Below, piece after piece: positions 1 through 9,157 of a DNA stretch of 64,000 nt (position 1 is its first letter; each line of letters begins with the position of its first letter). The notes beneath the pieces were generated by a model. It was not told the DNA's origin. It was given only the letters and a program-made list of their open reading frames with translations, and did no database searches. A program made the translations under genes and the position numbers. The DNA lies in assembly GCA_964397545.1 (NCBI GenBank), contig CAYNIW010000006.1:1-64000 (forward strand), given 5' to 3'. The DNA is from JAFGIG01 sp964397545 (GTDB taxonomy: Bacteria; SDB-A).

Positions 1-3000
1 CGAATAGGCTCTTTTTTATGAATTGGAAATATTTAATAGCGCCAATTCTGTCTCCCTGTTCGTTGAGACATCGCATGATAAGTCTGACAGCCTGTTCATC
101 CGTGGAATCCATGGCGATAATCTTCTGAGCATGGTCGAGGGCTTTTTTGTAATCAGCTCTCATTAAGTCTAATTTCGAGAGCCACATAAGGATTTCTCTC
201 ATTTTTGTCTGAAGTTCACGCTGTTTTTCAAGCGCTCTGTCGAAATAAAACTCAGGCAGAAAAATTCCGCTGTAAATTTCCACAGCTCTGAGAGCGCAGT
301 TTTCAGCGGCGTGGACTGAACCTCTGGATATTCGGAATTTCCATTCCTGAAGTTTTTTTTCAAAATCCATGTAATCGACTTCAAGAATTTGAGCGTCGAG
401 ACCCACAGTTTCGTTTCCGCTTATAACTGTCTTGGAACCGACAACTTTTATCAACTGATTCAGCGCTACCCTGAGATTGTTTCTGCCCTTTTTCGGATCC
501 GCGTCAGGCCACAACTCCGAAATCAGAAACTCTCTCGTCGAGCTCTCCGTTGAATGTGACAGAAGAAGAAGAGCAAATAATTCTTTTGCTTTGGATAGTT
601 TCCATTCCTTTGACGAAATCGGCTCTAATTCCCCGGGTCCTGTCAAGGATAATCCGCCGAAGGTTTTTACTTGCATTTTTCTTTCAGCTGACAGGTCAGA
701 AAACTCGGAAACTTTTTTTACGGTTTTTTGAAATTTTGCCTTCCTCATTGAAGGCAAAAGACTTTTCAGAGCTTCGCCGGCTCGCATATTTATGAGAACA
801 TCAACACCTTCGTTGAAAATTATTTCTCCTTTTTTCCCGCCGAGCGAGAGTCCGAATTCAATGGTATGCATTTTCAACCCGAACAAATCTTTGTTATTTT
901 TATAAACATTTCTCGCTTTTTCGAAACAAACCATGGCTTGCGATTTTTTGTTCATTTTCAATAACAAGATGCTTTTTTTAGAGAGAGCACTTGTGTGTCT
1001 TGAAACATCGCCAATTTTTTTCGAAACCGCCAGAACTTCTTCAATAAATTTTTCCGCTTTCTTAAAATCATTTCTCCTGATAGCCAATAGGCCTTTGTTG
1101 ATGAGGAAATTGCAGTAAGATCCTTTGTCCAGATAAGTATTGTCAATTTTTTCAATAATATTTTCGGCGCGGTCCAAATCCCCCATTTGGATAAAAAGAA
1201 CGGCTTTATGCACATGGATAGTGACGATTAACCTCACGTTTTCGATTTTTTCAGCTTTCTTAAGGGCATAATCAAAGTATTTAAGCGCGGAGTCGAACGA
1301 TCCGAGGATTTCGTAACAGTTGCCTATATAAAAAAGGTTGATGCTGATAAGTTGTTCCAGTTCGAGATTTCGGGCTATCTCAAGCGACCTGTTTAGATTT
1401 GAAAGCGCTGAATGAATAGATCCCAGAGAAACTTCGACAAGTCCCAAGTGAGAAAGACATTCGGCTTGTTGGTTGAGAATATTGTTTTCCCGGGATATAC
1501 TCAGCGCCTTGACAAGATACTCACGGGCTTTCTTTGGTTTTAACTTGAGATACATCACTAAGCCCAGGTTCGCTAAAATTTTGTTGACAGAAAATGGAAC
1601 CTTTTCTTCTTCGGCCTCTTCAAGAATTCTTTTCGACAGTTTGACTGATTCGTTTAAGAGTCCTTTTCTTCGGAGCAAAAGACATTTCTCAGCGGAGAGG
1701 ATCCAGAACATTTCGGTTTTTTGCCCAATTAAAGAGAACGCTTTTTCTAAAAAAAGTTCAGCTTCTTTAAGCTTTTGCCGGGACAGGTTGTTGTGAAACT
1801 GAATTCTGCAGTATTTTGCGGCTTCTTCCTTCAAGCCGAGTTTCAACAAGTTTTCGAGAGTTATGCTTTCTTCAAGAGATTCAGCTTCATTTTTCCCGAG
1901 AAACCAGTCTATGTTTCTCGATTCATAATCTATCAGGGCTTTTAGCCTTTCCGGGACGGGCGTTTCAGAGGAAATTTCTTTTGCAGTAAACATAAATTTT
2001 CGGGCGAGCTTGTATTGGCGATCGTCAAAAAACTCTTTTGACATATTATAGAGTTCTACGGCGAGTTCAGAGGTTTTTTCTTCTTCCGATAAATCTTCAG
2101 TCATGTGCCTCGCAATTTGATCTTTCTGCCCATTCCGGCTTTTAATCAGTTCCGCGAGTTTTCTGTGTGTTTTTCTTCTTTCTCCTGTTTTCATTCTTTC
2201 ATACACCAGTTCTCTAATCAGAGGGTGGGTGAAAGCTCCGTCTTTCTCTGATAAAACGATTAAGTTAAGTTTTTTTAGGCGTTGTAATATAACGTTTAAG
2301 CTCTTTTGAGAAATGTTTTTATGAAATTCGCTCAATATTGCTTTGTCGAATTTATCCCCGCTGACGGCGGCTGTCTCTGCAACTTTCTTTTCTTGAGGTA
2401 AAAGATCAGATAAATGACTTTCCAATATGCTTTCGAGAGTTTCAGGTATCTGAAAATCTTTGTAATTCTCATCTATAGACCATTCATTTTTATCTTTATC
2501 AAAAAAAATTACTTTTTTAGATGTCATGACTTCAATTATTTTTTCTACGAAAAGAGGATTGCCTCTTGTCACTGAAAACAGCCAATCGTTAAAATCGCTC
2601 ATTCTGAACCTATCTTCGAGAAGGTTTTTTACCTCGGCTTCGGAAAGATTATGAAGGTCAATCGGCAATATAGCACTTTCACGGGTAAGTTCTTTCTCAA
2701 AATTTATAAATTTTCCACCCTTCTCGAATGTTCTGCTTGTAAAAACTGCCATAACCGCTTCATCTGAAATCCTTTTGACAATATATCTGAGAAGTTCACG
2801 TGATTCGTCATGCATCCAATGGACATCGTCTATCAATAAAACCAAGGGTTTCATTTTTGACAGGTTTAAAAAGAATTTGTGGAAAGAGAGAAGAACTGAA
2901 GTCCTGTCGATTTTCTTATCCCTTTCTATCATACTTATGGGAAAGATCTCTCTGATTTTCGGAACTAAACGGGCGATAACCGGGTCAAAATCCGGACCCA

Positions 3001-3292
3001 ACAACTTCGGGAGAGTTTGAAGAGGGAATTCAAGGTTGTCTATGTAACGCTCAACAGCTCTTATAAAGGGCGAGTATTCCCTTATGTCGTCTCTGAAAGC
3101 TCTTACACTTAAAACATTCATATTTTCAGCTCCGACATAGCGGGTAAAATACGCAAGTAGAGCTGTCTTACCGACTCCCGGTTCTCCTTTGACCAGGACC
3201 GCTTTACCTTTGAAATTGACTGCATCTTCAAGGCAGTTTTTCAACAAGTCCAATTCTTTCTGTCTGCCTACAAATTTATCTTCGGTTCTCAT
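1..3292 (-). CDS. MalT/AfsR-like ATPase-TPR regulator with C-terminal SARP wHTH-BTAD module (partial)
   Basis: Signal-responsive transcriptional activator of the STAND ATPase type. The frame is open from an ATG at 3292 to the window start, giving about 1,097 residues with the last few missing. Seen: Walker A GEPGVGKT at residues 36-43; a Walker B-like LVLLIDDVHW near 150; a GNPLFVEK motif typical of MalT-type ATPases; a long helical TPR region from about 370 to 850. A winged-helix domain starts near residue 872 (MQVKTFGGLSL, then KAKELFALLLLS and an NNLRVALNQL segment). A BTAD-like TPR tail follows (EQGDRIGAIKYFQFIKKS). Classic SARP proteins carry the DNA-binding and BTAD parts at the N-terminus, so the order is reversed here. 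It lies downstream of the membrane protein at 3345 and is probably co-transcribed. The ligand and targets cannot be told. Confidence 0.85.
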   Translation of the reverse strand, partial: MRTEDKFVGRQKELDLLKNCLEDAVNFKGKAVLVKGEPGVGKTALLAYFTRYVGAENMNVLSVRAFRDDIREYSPFIRAVERYIDNLEFPLQTLPKLLGPDFDPVIARLVPKIREIFPISMIERDKKIDRTSVLLSFHKFFLNLSKMKPLVLLIDDVHWMHDESRELLRYIVKRISDEAVMAVFTSRTFEKGGKFINFEKELTRESAILPIDLHNLSEAEVKNLLEDRFRMSDFNDWLFSVTRGNPLFVEKIIEVMTSKKVIFFDKDKNEWSIDENYKDFQIPETLESILESHLSDLLPQEKKVAETAAVSGDKFDKAILSEFHKNISQKSLNVILQRLKKLNLIVLSEKDGAFTHPLIRELVYERMKTGERRKTHRKLAELIKSRNGQKDQIARHMTEDLSEEEKTSELAVELYNMSKEFFDDRQYKLARKFMFTAKEISSETPVPERLKALIDYESRNIDWFLGKNEAESLEESITLENLLKLGLKEEAAKYCRIQFHNNLSRQKLKEAELFLEKAFSLIGQKTEMFWILSAEKCLLLRRKGLLNESVKLSKRILEEAEEEKVPFSVNKILANLGLVMYLKLKPKKAREYLVKALSISRENNILNQQAECLSHLGLVEVSLGSIHSALSNLNRSLEIARNLELEQLISINLFYIGNCYEILGSFDSALKYFDYALKKAEKIENVRLIVTIHVHKAVLFIQMGDLDRAENIIEKIDNTYLDKGSYCNFLINKGLLAIRRNDFKKAEKFIEEVLAVSKKIGDVSRHTSALSKKSILLLKMNKKSQAMVCFEKARNVYKNNKDLFGLKMHTIEFGLSLGGKKGEIIFNEGVDVLINMRAGEALKSLLPSMRKAKFQKTVKKVSEFSDLSAERKMQVKTFGGLSLTGPGELEPISSKEWKLSKAKELFALLLLSHSTESSTREFLISELWPDADPKKGRNNLRVALNQLIKVVGSKTVISGNETVGLDAQILEVDYMDFEKKLQEWKFRISRGSVHAAENCALRAVEIYSGIFLPEFYFDRALEKQRELQTKMREILMWLSKLDLMRADYKKALDHAQKIIAMDSTDEQAVRLIMRCLNEQGDRIGAIKYFQFIKKSLF

Positions 3293-3344
3293 GTTCTCCA
3301 CGGGTTCATATCCGTTTTAATACATTATTTGCCAAAAAAGTCGT

Positions 3345-4277
3345 TTATTTGTCTTTATATTCAGGGAACATCTCTTTCATGCACTCAGGACAGAGGCTGT
3401 GTGTAAATTCGGCATCTGAATGATCTCTTATATAGGCTTCAATCTGGTTCCAATAACCTTTGTCGTCTCTTATTTTTTTACACCTCGAACATATAGGAAG
3501 CATGCCGCTCAAAACGCGGACTTTTTCGAGAGTGTGTTTGAGATCTTTCGTTCGTTGTTCGACTTCGTCTTCCAGTTTCAGATTCAGACGCTTTAATGTA
3601 TTGTAATCTTCTTTTTCCTTTTTCAGAAAAAGAATGAAAATCGAGAGGAGAAAACCGAAGACCAAATATTCGCTTATCAATATGTTTTTTATGAATCCGT
3701 GCGTCACCGCGAAGTCGTTGATTCCCCCTATGACTCCTGGAATAAAAGCCATGAGACCGTAAATTCTCGATACAGGCGGTTTTCTGCAGAGAGCCACGAG
3801 GAGAAGGGAATAGATGAAAAAAACGAGGACAGACAGAGCATAGACGGAATATAAAATTTTTGTCGTGGCGTAATAATAATGAAATTCGACTGAAAACAGG
3901 CTCGCCTTGTATTCGACAATCGGAAGAGAAAGGAAAAATTTCGTGGGTAAAGACAAGGCTATCAGAAACGTGAATAAGAGATAAATTTTCGGGACAATGC
4001 TTTTTTTGAAATAGATGTCATACATACAATACGCCCAAGCGCAGATGCATATCATAAGTCCCAGCATTCTCAGCCTGTGCAGCCAAAGAATCGTCTCAGG
4101 AGATTTTCCCGACGACATAAGAAAGGCGAAAAAAGAGAACAAAGCGCCTCCGAATGTCGAAATTGCGAAATATAAATCCCGCTTACCGTTTTTCTTGACG
4201 TAAAAATACAAAAAGAAATGGTATGAAGAGACGGTCAACAGAACAGAAGCAATAGCTATTAAAACAAACTGTTTCAT
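3345..4277 (-). CDS. Seven-helix membrane protein with C-terminal double CxxC motif
   Basis: 310 residues. About seven hydrophobic segments fill residues 5-215, laid out like the sensor region of 7TM-type histidine kinases. A charged coiled coil follows (about 216-255, EVEQRTKDLKHTLEKV), then a cysteine-rich tail (about 259-305) with ICSRCKKIRDDKGYW and HSLCPECMKEMFPE. This tail is familiar from the ends of many PAS and response-regulator proteins, where its role is unknown; four cysteines suggest a metal site. There is no kinase, GGDEF or HAMP domain, so it is either a truncated sensor or a partner-dependent one. It is followed after 52 bases by the ATPase regulator, which makes a sensor-regulator pairing possible but unproven. 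The ribosome-binding site is weak. Confidence 0.75.
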   Translation of the reverse strand: MKQFVLIAIASVLLTVSSYHFFLYFYVKKNGKRDLYFAISTFGGALFSFFAFLMSSGKSPETILWLHRLRMLGLMICICAWAYCMYDIYFKKSIVPKIYLLFTFLIALSLPTKFFLSLPIVEYKASLFSVEFHYYYATTKILYSVYALSVLVFFIYSLLLVALCRKPPVSRIYGLMAFIPGVIGGINDFAVTHGFIKNILISEYLVFGFLLSIFILFLKKEKEDYNTLKRLNLKLEDEVEQRTKDLKHTLEKVRVLSGMLPICSRCKKIRDDKGYWNQIEAYIRDHSDAEFTHSLCPECMKEMFPEYKDK

Positions 4278-4502
4278 TGAAAAAACAACTCAATAAAAAA
4301 AATTGAAAATACGTCAGGCATCTCCCGAATTTCCGCCTCCTTCCCAGATTAAAAGTTAAAGAGGCAACCCATGCGAGATATTTTAACAAAATTTTTTCAT
4401 AAATGATATTTTATCTTTTTTAATCAACTTTTGAATATTTCTGTAATTCTTTACCAAAACACAGTTGAAAGCACGTGAGATCAGTGATAAAGTCGTAAAT
4501 CA

Positions 4503-5594
4503 ATGAGCAGGAACATGGATAAAATCGCAATAATCGCCGGAGCACGGCCTAATTTCATGAAAATAGCTCCGGTTCTCAGAGCGCTCGAATCATTCAAAGA
4601 CGGCGTTTCTCTTTTGGTCCATACCGGACAGCATTATGATTTTTCGATGAGCGATATATTTTTCAGGGAGCTCGGGATTAGAGAGCCCGACGGTTTTCTC
4701 GGAGCCGGCAGCGGAAGTCACGCAGAACAGACGGCAAAAGTCATGACCGCGTTTGAAACCTGGTGCCGTGAGGTAAAACCAAAGCGAATAGCAGTCGCCG
4801 GAGACGTCAACTCGACTATGGCCTGCGCTATTGTCGGAGCAAAAACTTATATACCCGTCGCTCACATTGAATCCGGGCTCAGATCTTTCGACAGAACCAT
4901 GCCTGAAGAAATCAACAGGATTGTGACGGACCAGCTCAGCGATTTACTTTTCACCACATGCAGGGACGCAGAAATAAATCTCAAGAGGGAAAACGCTTTC
5001 GGTAAGATTTGTTTCGTCGGAAACCCAATGATAGACTCGCTCGTCTGCATCTCCGGAAAAATCGACGGGAAAACTCTTGACGATATGGGTTTGAAAAAAG
5101 ACGAATACTGTCTCATCACGCTTCACAGACCGGCCAATGTAGATGACAAATGCAATTTGGGGAAAATCACAGACATCCTGAACAACCTATCAGAAATGAT
5201 AAAAACTGTCTTTCCCGTTCATCCGAGGACATTAAAAAATCTGGAATCTTTCGGGTATAAAGAAAAACTTCAAAAAGTCTTGATGACAAAACCTCTCGGG
5301 TATAAGAGTTTTATTGAGCTTGAAAAAAACGCCAAATTTGTCCTGACCGACTCAGGCGGCGTTCAGGAAGAGACGACCTATTTTAGGGTCCCCTGTCTGA
5401 CCTTAAGGCCGAACACGGAGAGACCCGTGACTGTCACGGAGGGAACGAATGAATTATGCGATTTAGACAAAAATGACTTTTTTGAAAAAGTTCATAAAAT
5501 TATCGCCGGAAACTGGAAAAAAGGCGCCGTCCCTGAACTCTGGGACGGCAGAGCAGGAGAGAGAATAGCGCGTATTCTTGTAGATTGGAATTGA
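4503..5594 (+). CDS. wecB: UDP-N-acetylglucosamine 2-epimerase (non-hydrolysing)
   Basis: Interconverts UDP-GlcNAc and UDP-ManNAc in the cytoplasm for surface polysaccharide synthesis. 363 residues is the usual family length. Family motifs are intact: AGARPNFMKIAPV near the N-terminus, HTGQHYDFSMS, GDVNSTMACA, HIESGLRSFDRTMPEEINR, TLHRPANVDD, the PVHPRT segment and TDSGGVQEE (UDP/substrate binding). Two starts are possible: the ATG at 4503 or the ATG four codons later (4515), which would give the more typical MDKIAIIAGARPN. It stands alone between a divergent membrane gene and the AT-rich pair downstream, with no sugar dehydrogenase beside it, so the fate of ManNAc is not shown here. Confidence 0.95.
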   Translation: MSRNMDKIAIIAGARPNFMKIAPVLRALESFKDGVSLLVHTGQHYDFSMSDIFFRELGIREPDGFLGAGSGSHAEQTAKVMTAFETWCREVKPKRIAVAGDVNSTMACAIVGAKTYIPVAHIESGLRSFDRTMPEEINRIVTDQLSDLLFTTCRDAEINLKRENAFGKICFVGNPMIDSLVCISGKIDGKTLDDMGLKKDEYCLITLHRPANVDDKCNLGKITDILNNLSEMIKTVFPVHPRTLKNLESFGYKEKLQKVLMTKPLGYKSFIELEKNAKFVLTDSGGVQEETTYFRVPCLTLRPNTERPVTVTEGTNELCDLDKNDFFEKVHKIIAGNWKKGAVPELWDGRAGERIARILVDWN

Positions 5595-5645
5595 AAAGAT
5601 TATCAATTGACGATAATAAATAAACAAGAAAGATTGAGAAAGTAG

Positions 5646-5651
5646 TATAAT
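5646..5651 (+). promoter_or_regulatory. -10 box TATAAT placed for a leaderless transcript
   Basis: A perfect TATAAT ends seven bases before the ATG at 5659. A start site 6-8 bases below it would fall on or next to that ATG, and no Shine-Dalgarno sequence is present. No good -35 hexamer sits 16-18 bases upstream. Confidence 0.5.
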
Positions 5652-5658
5652 ATAAGAT

Positions 5659-5877
5659 ATGATACTCGACAATGAAATATACAGACAATATCTCAAAAAA
5701 TCTATACAAAACGATAATATGACATATGAGAAGAAATTTGAAATTTTTGAAGAGATGTTCATCTGGTCAAAGTGCTTGGGCATCTTCAACAAAAGAGATC
5801 CTCTGGAAGGCACAGAAAAAAACATTAGAATTGCCGGAATATTGAATAGATGTTTAAAAAATTACTTCTCAGATTAG
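5659..5877 (+). CDS. Small partner of nucleotidyltransferase, possible antitoxin
   Basis: 72 residues, charged and helical (KKFEIFEEMFIWSKCLGIF), with no domain I recognise. Its last 28 bases overlap the start of the nucleotidyltransferase gene at 5850 in another frame, so the two are very likely translated together. Small genes placed before AbiEii-like or related nucleotidyltransferases often encode cognate regulators or antitoxins; that role here is inference. The pair is clearly more AT-rich than the genes on either side, a sign of acquisition. It has no Shine-Dalgarno and is preceded by a close TATAAT, so it may be translated from a leaderless mRNA. Confidence 0.6.
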   Translation: MILDNEIYRQYLKKSIQNDNMTYEKKFEIFEEMFIWSKCLGIFNKRDPLEGTEKNIRIAGILNRCLKNYFSD

Positions 5878-6401
5878 CAAAAGGTTTGGACGAAATTGGA
5901 GTTCCATACATCATCATCGGCGGTCAAGCGGTTTTACTTTATGGCAGCCCAAGAATGACAAATGATATAGATGTAACATTGGGTGTTGACGTTGACAGAT
6001 TTAGAGATATTTTTGAATTTGCTAAAAACATGGGTTTTAAGTGCTTGGTGGATAATCCAAAAGATTTTGTTAAAAAAACAATGGTTATGCCTTTGATGGA
6101 AACATTGACAAAAATAAAAATCGATATGATTTTTTCAAATTCAGAATTTGAAAAAAAGGCGATAGAAAGAGCCAATAAGATAGAAGTTGACGGTTATAAA
6201 ATTTGTTTTGCTTCTCTTGAGGATATAATTGTCTTTAAGATTTTCTCAGGAAGACCGAGGGATATTGAGGACGTAAAAAATATTATTCTTAAAAATCCAC
6301 ACTTTGATCAAAAGTATATCCAAGATCAATTGCAGAATTTCGACAAAGAACTCTCTTTAGACCTTGCAAGAACTTTCCATAAGATATTGGGCGAAATATA
6401 A
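5850..6401 (+). CDS. Nucleotidyltransferase-fold protein (AbiEii/DUF6036-like)
   Basis: 183 residues. The nucleotidyltransferase core is visible: GGQAVLLYG around residue 24, RMTNDIDV carrying the two metal-binding Asp residues, a third acidic strand in KIKIDMIF, and a later SGRPRDIEDVKN helix typical of this group. Such proteins transfer nucleotides to tRNA or proteins, and many are toxins of type II/IV-like modules. Specificity cannot be read from the sequence. It overlaps the 72-residue partner upstream, is AT-rich against its neighbours, and ends at a strong hairpin terminator. An ordinary small metabolic nucleotidyltransferase is the alternative. Confidence 0.8.
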   Translation: MFKKLLLRLAKGLDEIGVPYIIIGGQAVLLYGSPRMTNDIDVTLGVDVDRFRDIFEFAKNMGFKCLVDNPKDFVKKTMVMPLMETLTKIKIDMIFSNSEFEKKAIERANKIEVDGYKICFASLEDIIVFKIFSGRPRDIEDVKNIILKNPHFDQKYIQDQLQNFDKELSLDLARTFHKILGEI

Positions 6402-6406
6402 AGTTG

Positions 6407-6447
6407 ATGGAGAGGCTGTTTCGAACAGCAGCCTCTCCTCCATTTTC
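6407..6447. terminator. Bidirectional hairpin terminator between convergent genes
   Basis: A ten-base perfect stem (6409-6418 with 6429-6438, GGAGAGGCTG/CAGCCTCTCC) closes a ten-base loop and extends outward past a small bulge. A T-run follows on the + strand. An alternative inner stem GCTGTT-TCG-AACAGC overlaps it. It separates the gene ending at 6401 (+) from the one ending at 6446 (-). Confidence 0.75.
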
Positions 6448-8104
6448 AGAATATGTTAACAGTCTTTGTTATGTTCGAACCGTCAATCATCAGATTGACA
6501 AAATATCTACCCCCGCTAATTTTCTGATTATCTGAATCCAGAAGGTTCCAGTCCAGGGAATGAGCACCCGAAGAATAAAATCCGTCGGCTATGGTCGTGA
6601 TTTTTCTGCCCAGGGCGTCAAAGACATTTATGGAAACTTTAGAGTCCAATGCCAAAGAAAAATTCACTGTCACCGATCCGTTGCTTCTGCTTAAACTCAC
6701 CGTGACATCAGACGGATTTACCTGCGGCTGTTCCTCGACAGAGTTTGTGTAGTTCCATCTGTCGAACCAGACGGGGTTAGCCCCGTATTGTCTGTAGATT
6801 GCCACCCTGCCGTTATTTCCACCCGACGAGACATACGTTCCGACTGAAGGTAAAAGCCCTGAAGGACGGTAATCGTTGGGATAGACTTTTCCGCCCCAAG
6901 TTCCATCATTACTTCTATACCAGCAGACAAAAAGAGAATCGTCAGTGAATTGATAATCCAATGCGGTGAAAAGAGCAAATCCGGCTTCTCCGAATCTCAC
7001 GAAAGGGTTTGCTGCCTGGACATCTCCGACGAGCGTGTGAATCGCCTCTCCCTGCCAGTTACTTCCGGCGTCAGTGCTTGTGTTCTGATAAATCCTTGAA
7101 CTTGTTGCTGTGTTGTATCTCCAGACGGCGACAATGTGATTGTTGGGGTTTGAAGCTGTCTTGTCTGCGGATACATAAAGCTGTGTTCTGGAGGTAGGAT
7201 CTGTTGTGCTGCTGATATACATGTTTGAATATCCGCCGGCGGTTGTTCCGTTACGCAAATATATCGCGTTGTTGTTCGCCTGTCTGACAATCGCCGTGTG
7301 AAAATGCGTCTGGTCACTGAATGAACAAGTAGGATTTAAAGGGTCTGCAGAACCCGAATGATAGTAATACGTCCAAGTGGCGCCTTGATCTAAGCTTTGC
7401 GTTGTCCTCCACTGAATGTCGTTGTTAGCGTAAGTTATAATAATATAGGGATCAGCTGTTTCATTGATATCCATCGCGAGAGCTTCGAGGTTACTGGTTG
7501 TGGCTGAAGCGGTGTCCCATTGAAACCAAGTCGGCGCCGAACCGTTGACCGGGACTTTTCCGAACCAGAATCTTCTGGCATTGGTCGTATAGCATGAGTC
7601 TATCCAGGCGAAATACATGTCGGGGGTCGCGTCGTTCTTGCTGACCCTGAAATCGAAATCGAAAAAACGCACCGGGTTTGTTATATCAAACCAAAGCGTG
7701 TAAATATTGACCCAGGTGTATCCTCTGTCCGTCGAACGGTAAACTTTTATCGAGTCGTTAGTCGTGTTACTGGTAGTCAATGCCACATAGAGATAACCGT
7801 CCGAGTCATAGTCGAAACCTATGTCGTAACGAGAAGACAAATCACACTCGTCCGTGACGAGAATGTCCGGTCCCCAGAGAGGGGCGAAAGGAATTGGGTT
7901 GTTTATTTCATCTATCTCTCTGAGCTGTTCTTCGCTGAATTGAGAGGTTTGGTTTCCATAAGAATTTTCTACGAACGCCTCTTCGGGAATGTCCGGGCAA
8001 TTATCAGGCGTTATTATGTTGTAAGGCTGACTGCAGGGACCGTCTGAAAACGCCCATGCATTCACAGCCAGCAGTAATAATGTTAAAAACTGCACTGCTT
8101 TCAT
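6446..8104 (-). CDS. Secreted BNR/sialidase-like repeat protein with C-terminal sorting domain
   Basis: 552 residues with a clear signal peptide (MKAVQFLTLLLLAVNAWA). The body holds repeated beta-propeller-like units with Asp-box flavour (KVYRSTDRGYTWVNI, RTTQSLDQGATWTYY, STDAGSNWQGEAI), as in BNR or sialidase-type propellers. No catalytic set of a true sialidase can be claimed. The last 85 residues form a FlgD/Por-like domain (KVSINVFDALGRKITTI, SGGRYFVNLMIDG), the kind used for type IX-like or related export and surface anchoring in FCB bacteria. It probably has its own promoter and an AGGAGG ribosome-binding site. It is likely exported and surface-bound; the substrate is unknown. Confidence 0.8.
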   Translation of the reverse strand: MKAVQFLTLLLLAVNAWAFSDGPCSQPYNIITPDNCPDIPEEAFVENSYGNQTSQFSEEQLREIDEINNPIPFAPLWGPDILVTDECDLSSRYDIGFDYDSDGYLYVALTTSNTTNDSIKVYRSTDRGYTWVNIYTLWFDITNPVRFFDFDFRVSKNDATPDMYFAWIDSCYTTNARRFWFGKVPVNGSAPTWFQWDTASATTSNLEALAMDINETADPYIIITYANNDIQWRTTQSLDQGATWTYYYHSGSADPLNPTCSFSDQTHFHTAIVRQANNNAIYLRNGTTAGGYSNMYISSTTDPTSRTQLYVSADKTASNPNNHIVAVWRYNTATSSRIYQNTSTDAGSNWQGEAIHTLVGDVQAANPFVRFGEAGFALFTALDYQFTDDSLFVCWYRSNDGTWGGKVYPNDYRPSGLLPSVGTYVSSGGNNGRVAIYRQYGANPVWFDRWNYTNSVEEQPQVNPSDVTVSLSRSNGSVTVNFSLALDSKVSINVFDALGRKITTIADGFYSSGAHSLDWNLLDSDNQKISGGRYFVNLMIDGSNITKTVNIF

Positions 8105-8128
8105 AACTCCTCCTTTTTTAGGTCCAAA

Positions 8129-8157
8129 AATACATAATCAAGTTATTATACTGTCAA
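8129..8157 (-). promoter_or_regulatory. Sigma-70-type promoter before the secreted BNR protein
   Basis: On the minus strand a perfect TTGACA (8157-8152) is followed after 17 bases by TGTATT (8134-8129). The AGGAGG ribosome-binding site and the ATG at 8104 follow. The -10 is weak but the -35 and the spacing are good. Confidence 0.45.
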
Positions 8158-8212
8158 GCTAAATTTTTAGTTAGTTTTTTAGCATTTACCTATTAAATAT
8201 TAATTAACAAAA

Positions 8213-9157
8213 TCAAACAGAAAATCTGCAAGAACCCATGCACTTATTAAAACTCCCGCAGGATGTGCAATCCGGCGAATAATTATTTGACCTGAATTTT
8301 TTCAGTTCCTCGCTTTTGACAACAGTCGTGAAATCATCACTTAAAATATTTCCAAGGACAAGATCGCTCATCTCGCAGGGTCTTATGTTTCCATTAAAAT
8401 CCACAGCGAACTTCACCTCTCCGCACAGACAGGAAGACATTTTGATATTCTTATAAGGGCTTATGTCTCTTCTGCATCTTTCAAACGGAATACCGAATAT
8501 AACGGGGTATCCGTATTTTTCAGAAAATTCGTCGGCAATTTTTATAATCTGTAATTTTTCATCCGGGGTTAAAACAAGTCTCTCTCCTATGAGAGCTCCC
8601 CTTCCCGCAGGAGAGAAAAAATTTATCGTCGCCGAATCCGCGGACAAAGCAAAAGCAAAATCGAGAAGGTCAGGTATTTCGTCTTTGTTAATTTTCATGG
8701 CTGTAAAAGAGACGTTGACCCTGAATCCTCGATTTTTAGAAAGTGTTATGTTGTTTTTAACTTTCTCAGCACCTTCGCTTTTACATATTTCTCTGTATCC
8801 GCTCTCCCTGAGAGAAGGAATGGATATATCTATGAGATCCAGCATTTTGGGACTGACTAAGGAAAAAAATTTTTCGCTTAAATTTTTACCGTTTGTAGCA
8901 AGACTCAGAAATTTAACTTTGGGCCGGCAATATTTTAACAGATCAAATATCCCGGGGCTCAAAAGCGGTTCACCGCCTGTAAAACAGATTCCTGTAGGAG
9001 CTATTTTCTGTAGTATCTTTTCGAGAATATCCTCTTTTTTTACTTTGCAGTCTTCCGGAGGATATTTTTTATAAGTGTCTTTCCAGACATTGTAACAGTA
9101 TATACAGTCGTTGTCGCAGTCGCTTGTAGTCTCGAAGACGACAAAATAACTATTCAC
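8213..9157 (-). CDS. Radical SAM protein with SPASM-type C-terminal cysteines
   Basis: 314 residues. The radical SAM cluster motif CDNDCIYC (Cys14, 18, 21) is followed by FTGGEPLL (SAM binding). The C-terminal third has a SPASM-like cysteine set (SSCLCGEV, RPCEMSD, CTSCGSFNKCMGSC) that would bind auxiliary Fe-S clusters. SPASM enzymes modify peptides or proteins (PqqE, sulfatase maturases, RiPP maturases), so a protein substrate is likely. It overlaps by eight bases the gene for a membrane-anchored protein at 9150, the last of a leftward envelope operon. No sulfatase and no obvious short precursor peptide is nearby, so the substrate is unknown. Confidence 0.85.
   Translation of the reverse strand: MNSYFVVFETTSDCDNDCIYCYNVWKDTYKKYPPEDCKVKKEDILEKILQKIAPTGICFTGGEPLLSPGIFDLLKYCRPKVKFLSLATNGKNLSEKFFSLVSPKMLDLIDISIPSLRESGYREICKSEGAEKVKNNITLSKNRGFRVNVSFTAMKINKDEIPDLLDFAFALSADSATINFFSPAGRGALIGERLVLTPDEKLQIIKIADEFSEKYGYPVIFGIPFERCRRDISPYKNIKMSSCLCGEVKFAVDFNGNIRPCEMSDLVLGNILSDDFTTVVKSEELKKFRSNNYSPDCTSCGSFNKCMGSCRFSV

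Noticed and set aside
8463..9074. Open frame of about 203 codons on the + strand
   Set aside because: Antisense shadow of the radical SAM gene, whose Fe-S motifs are intact.
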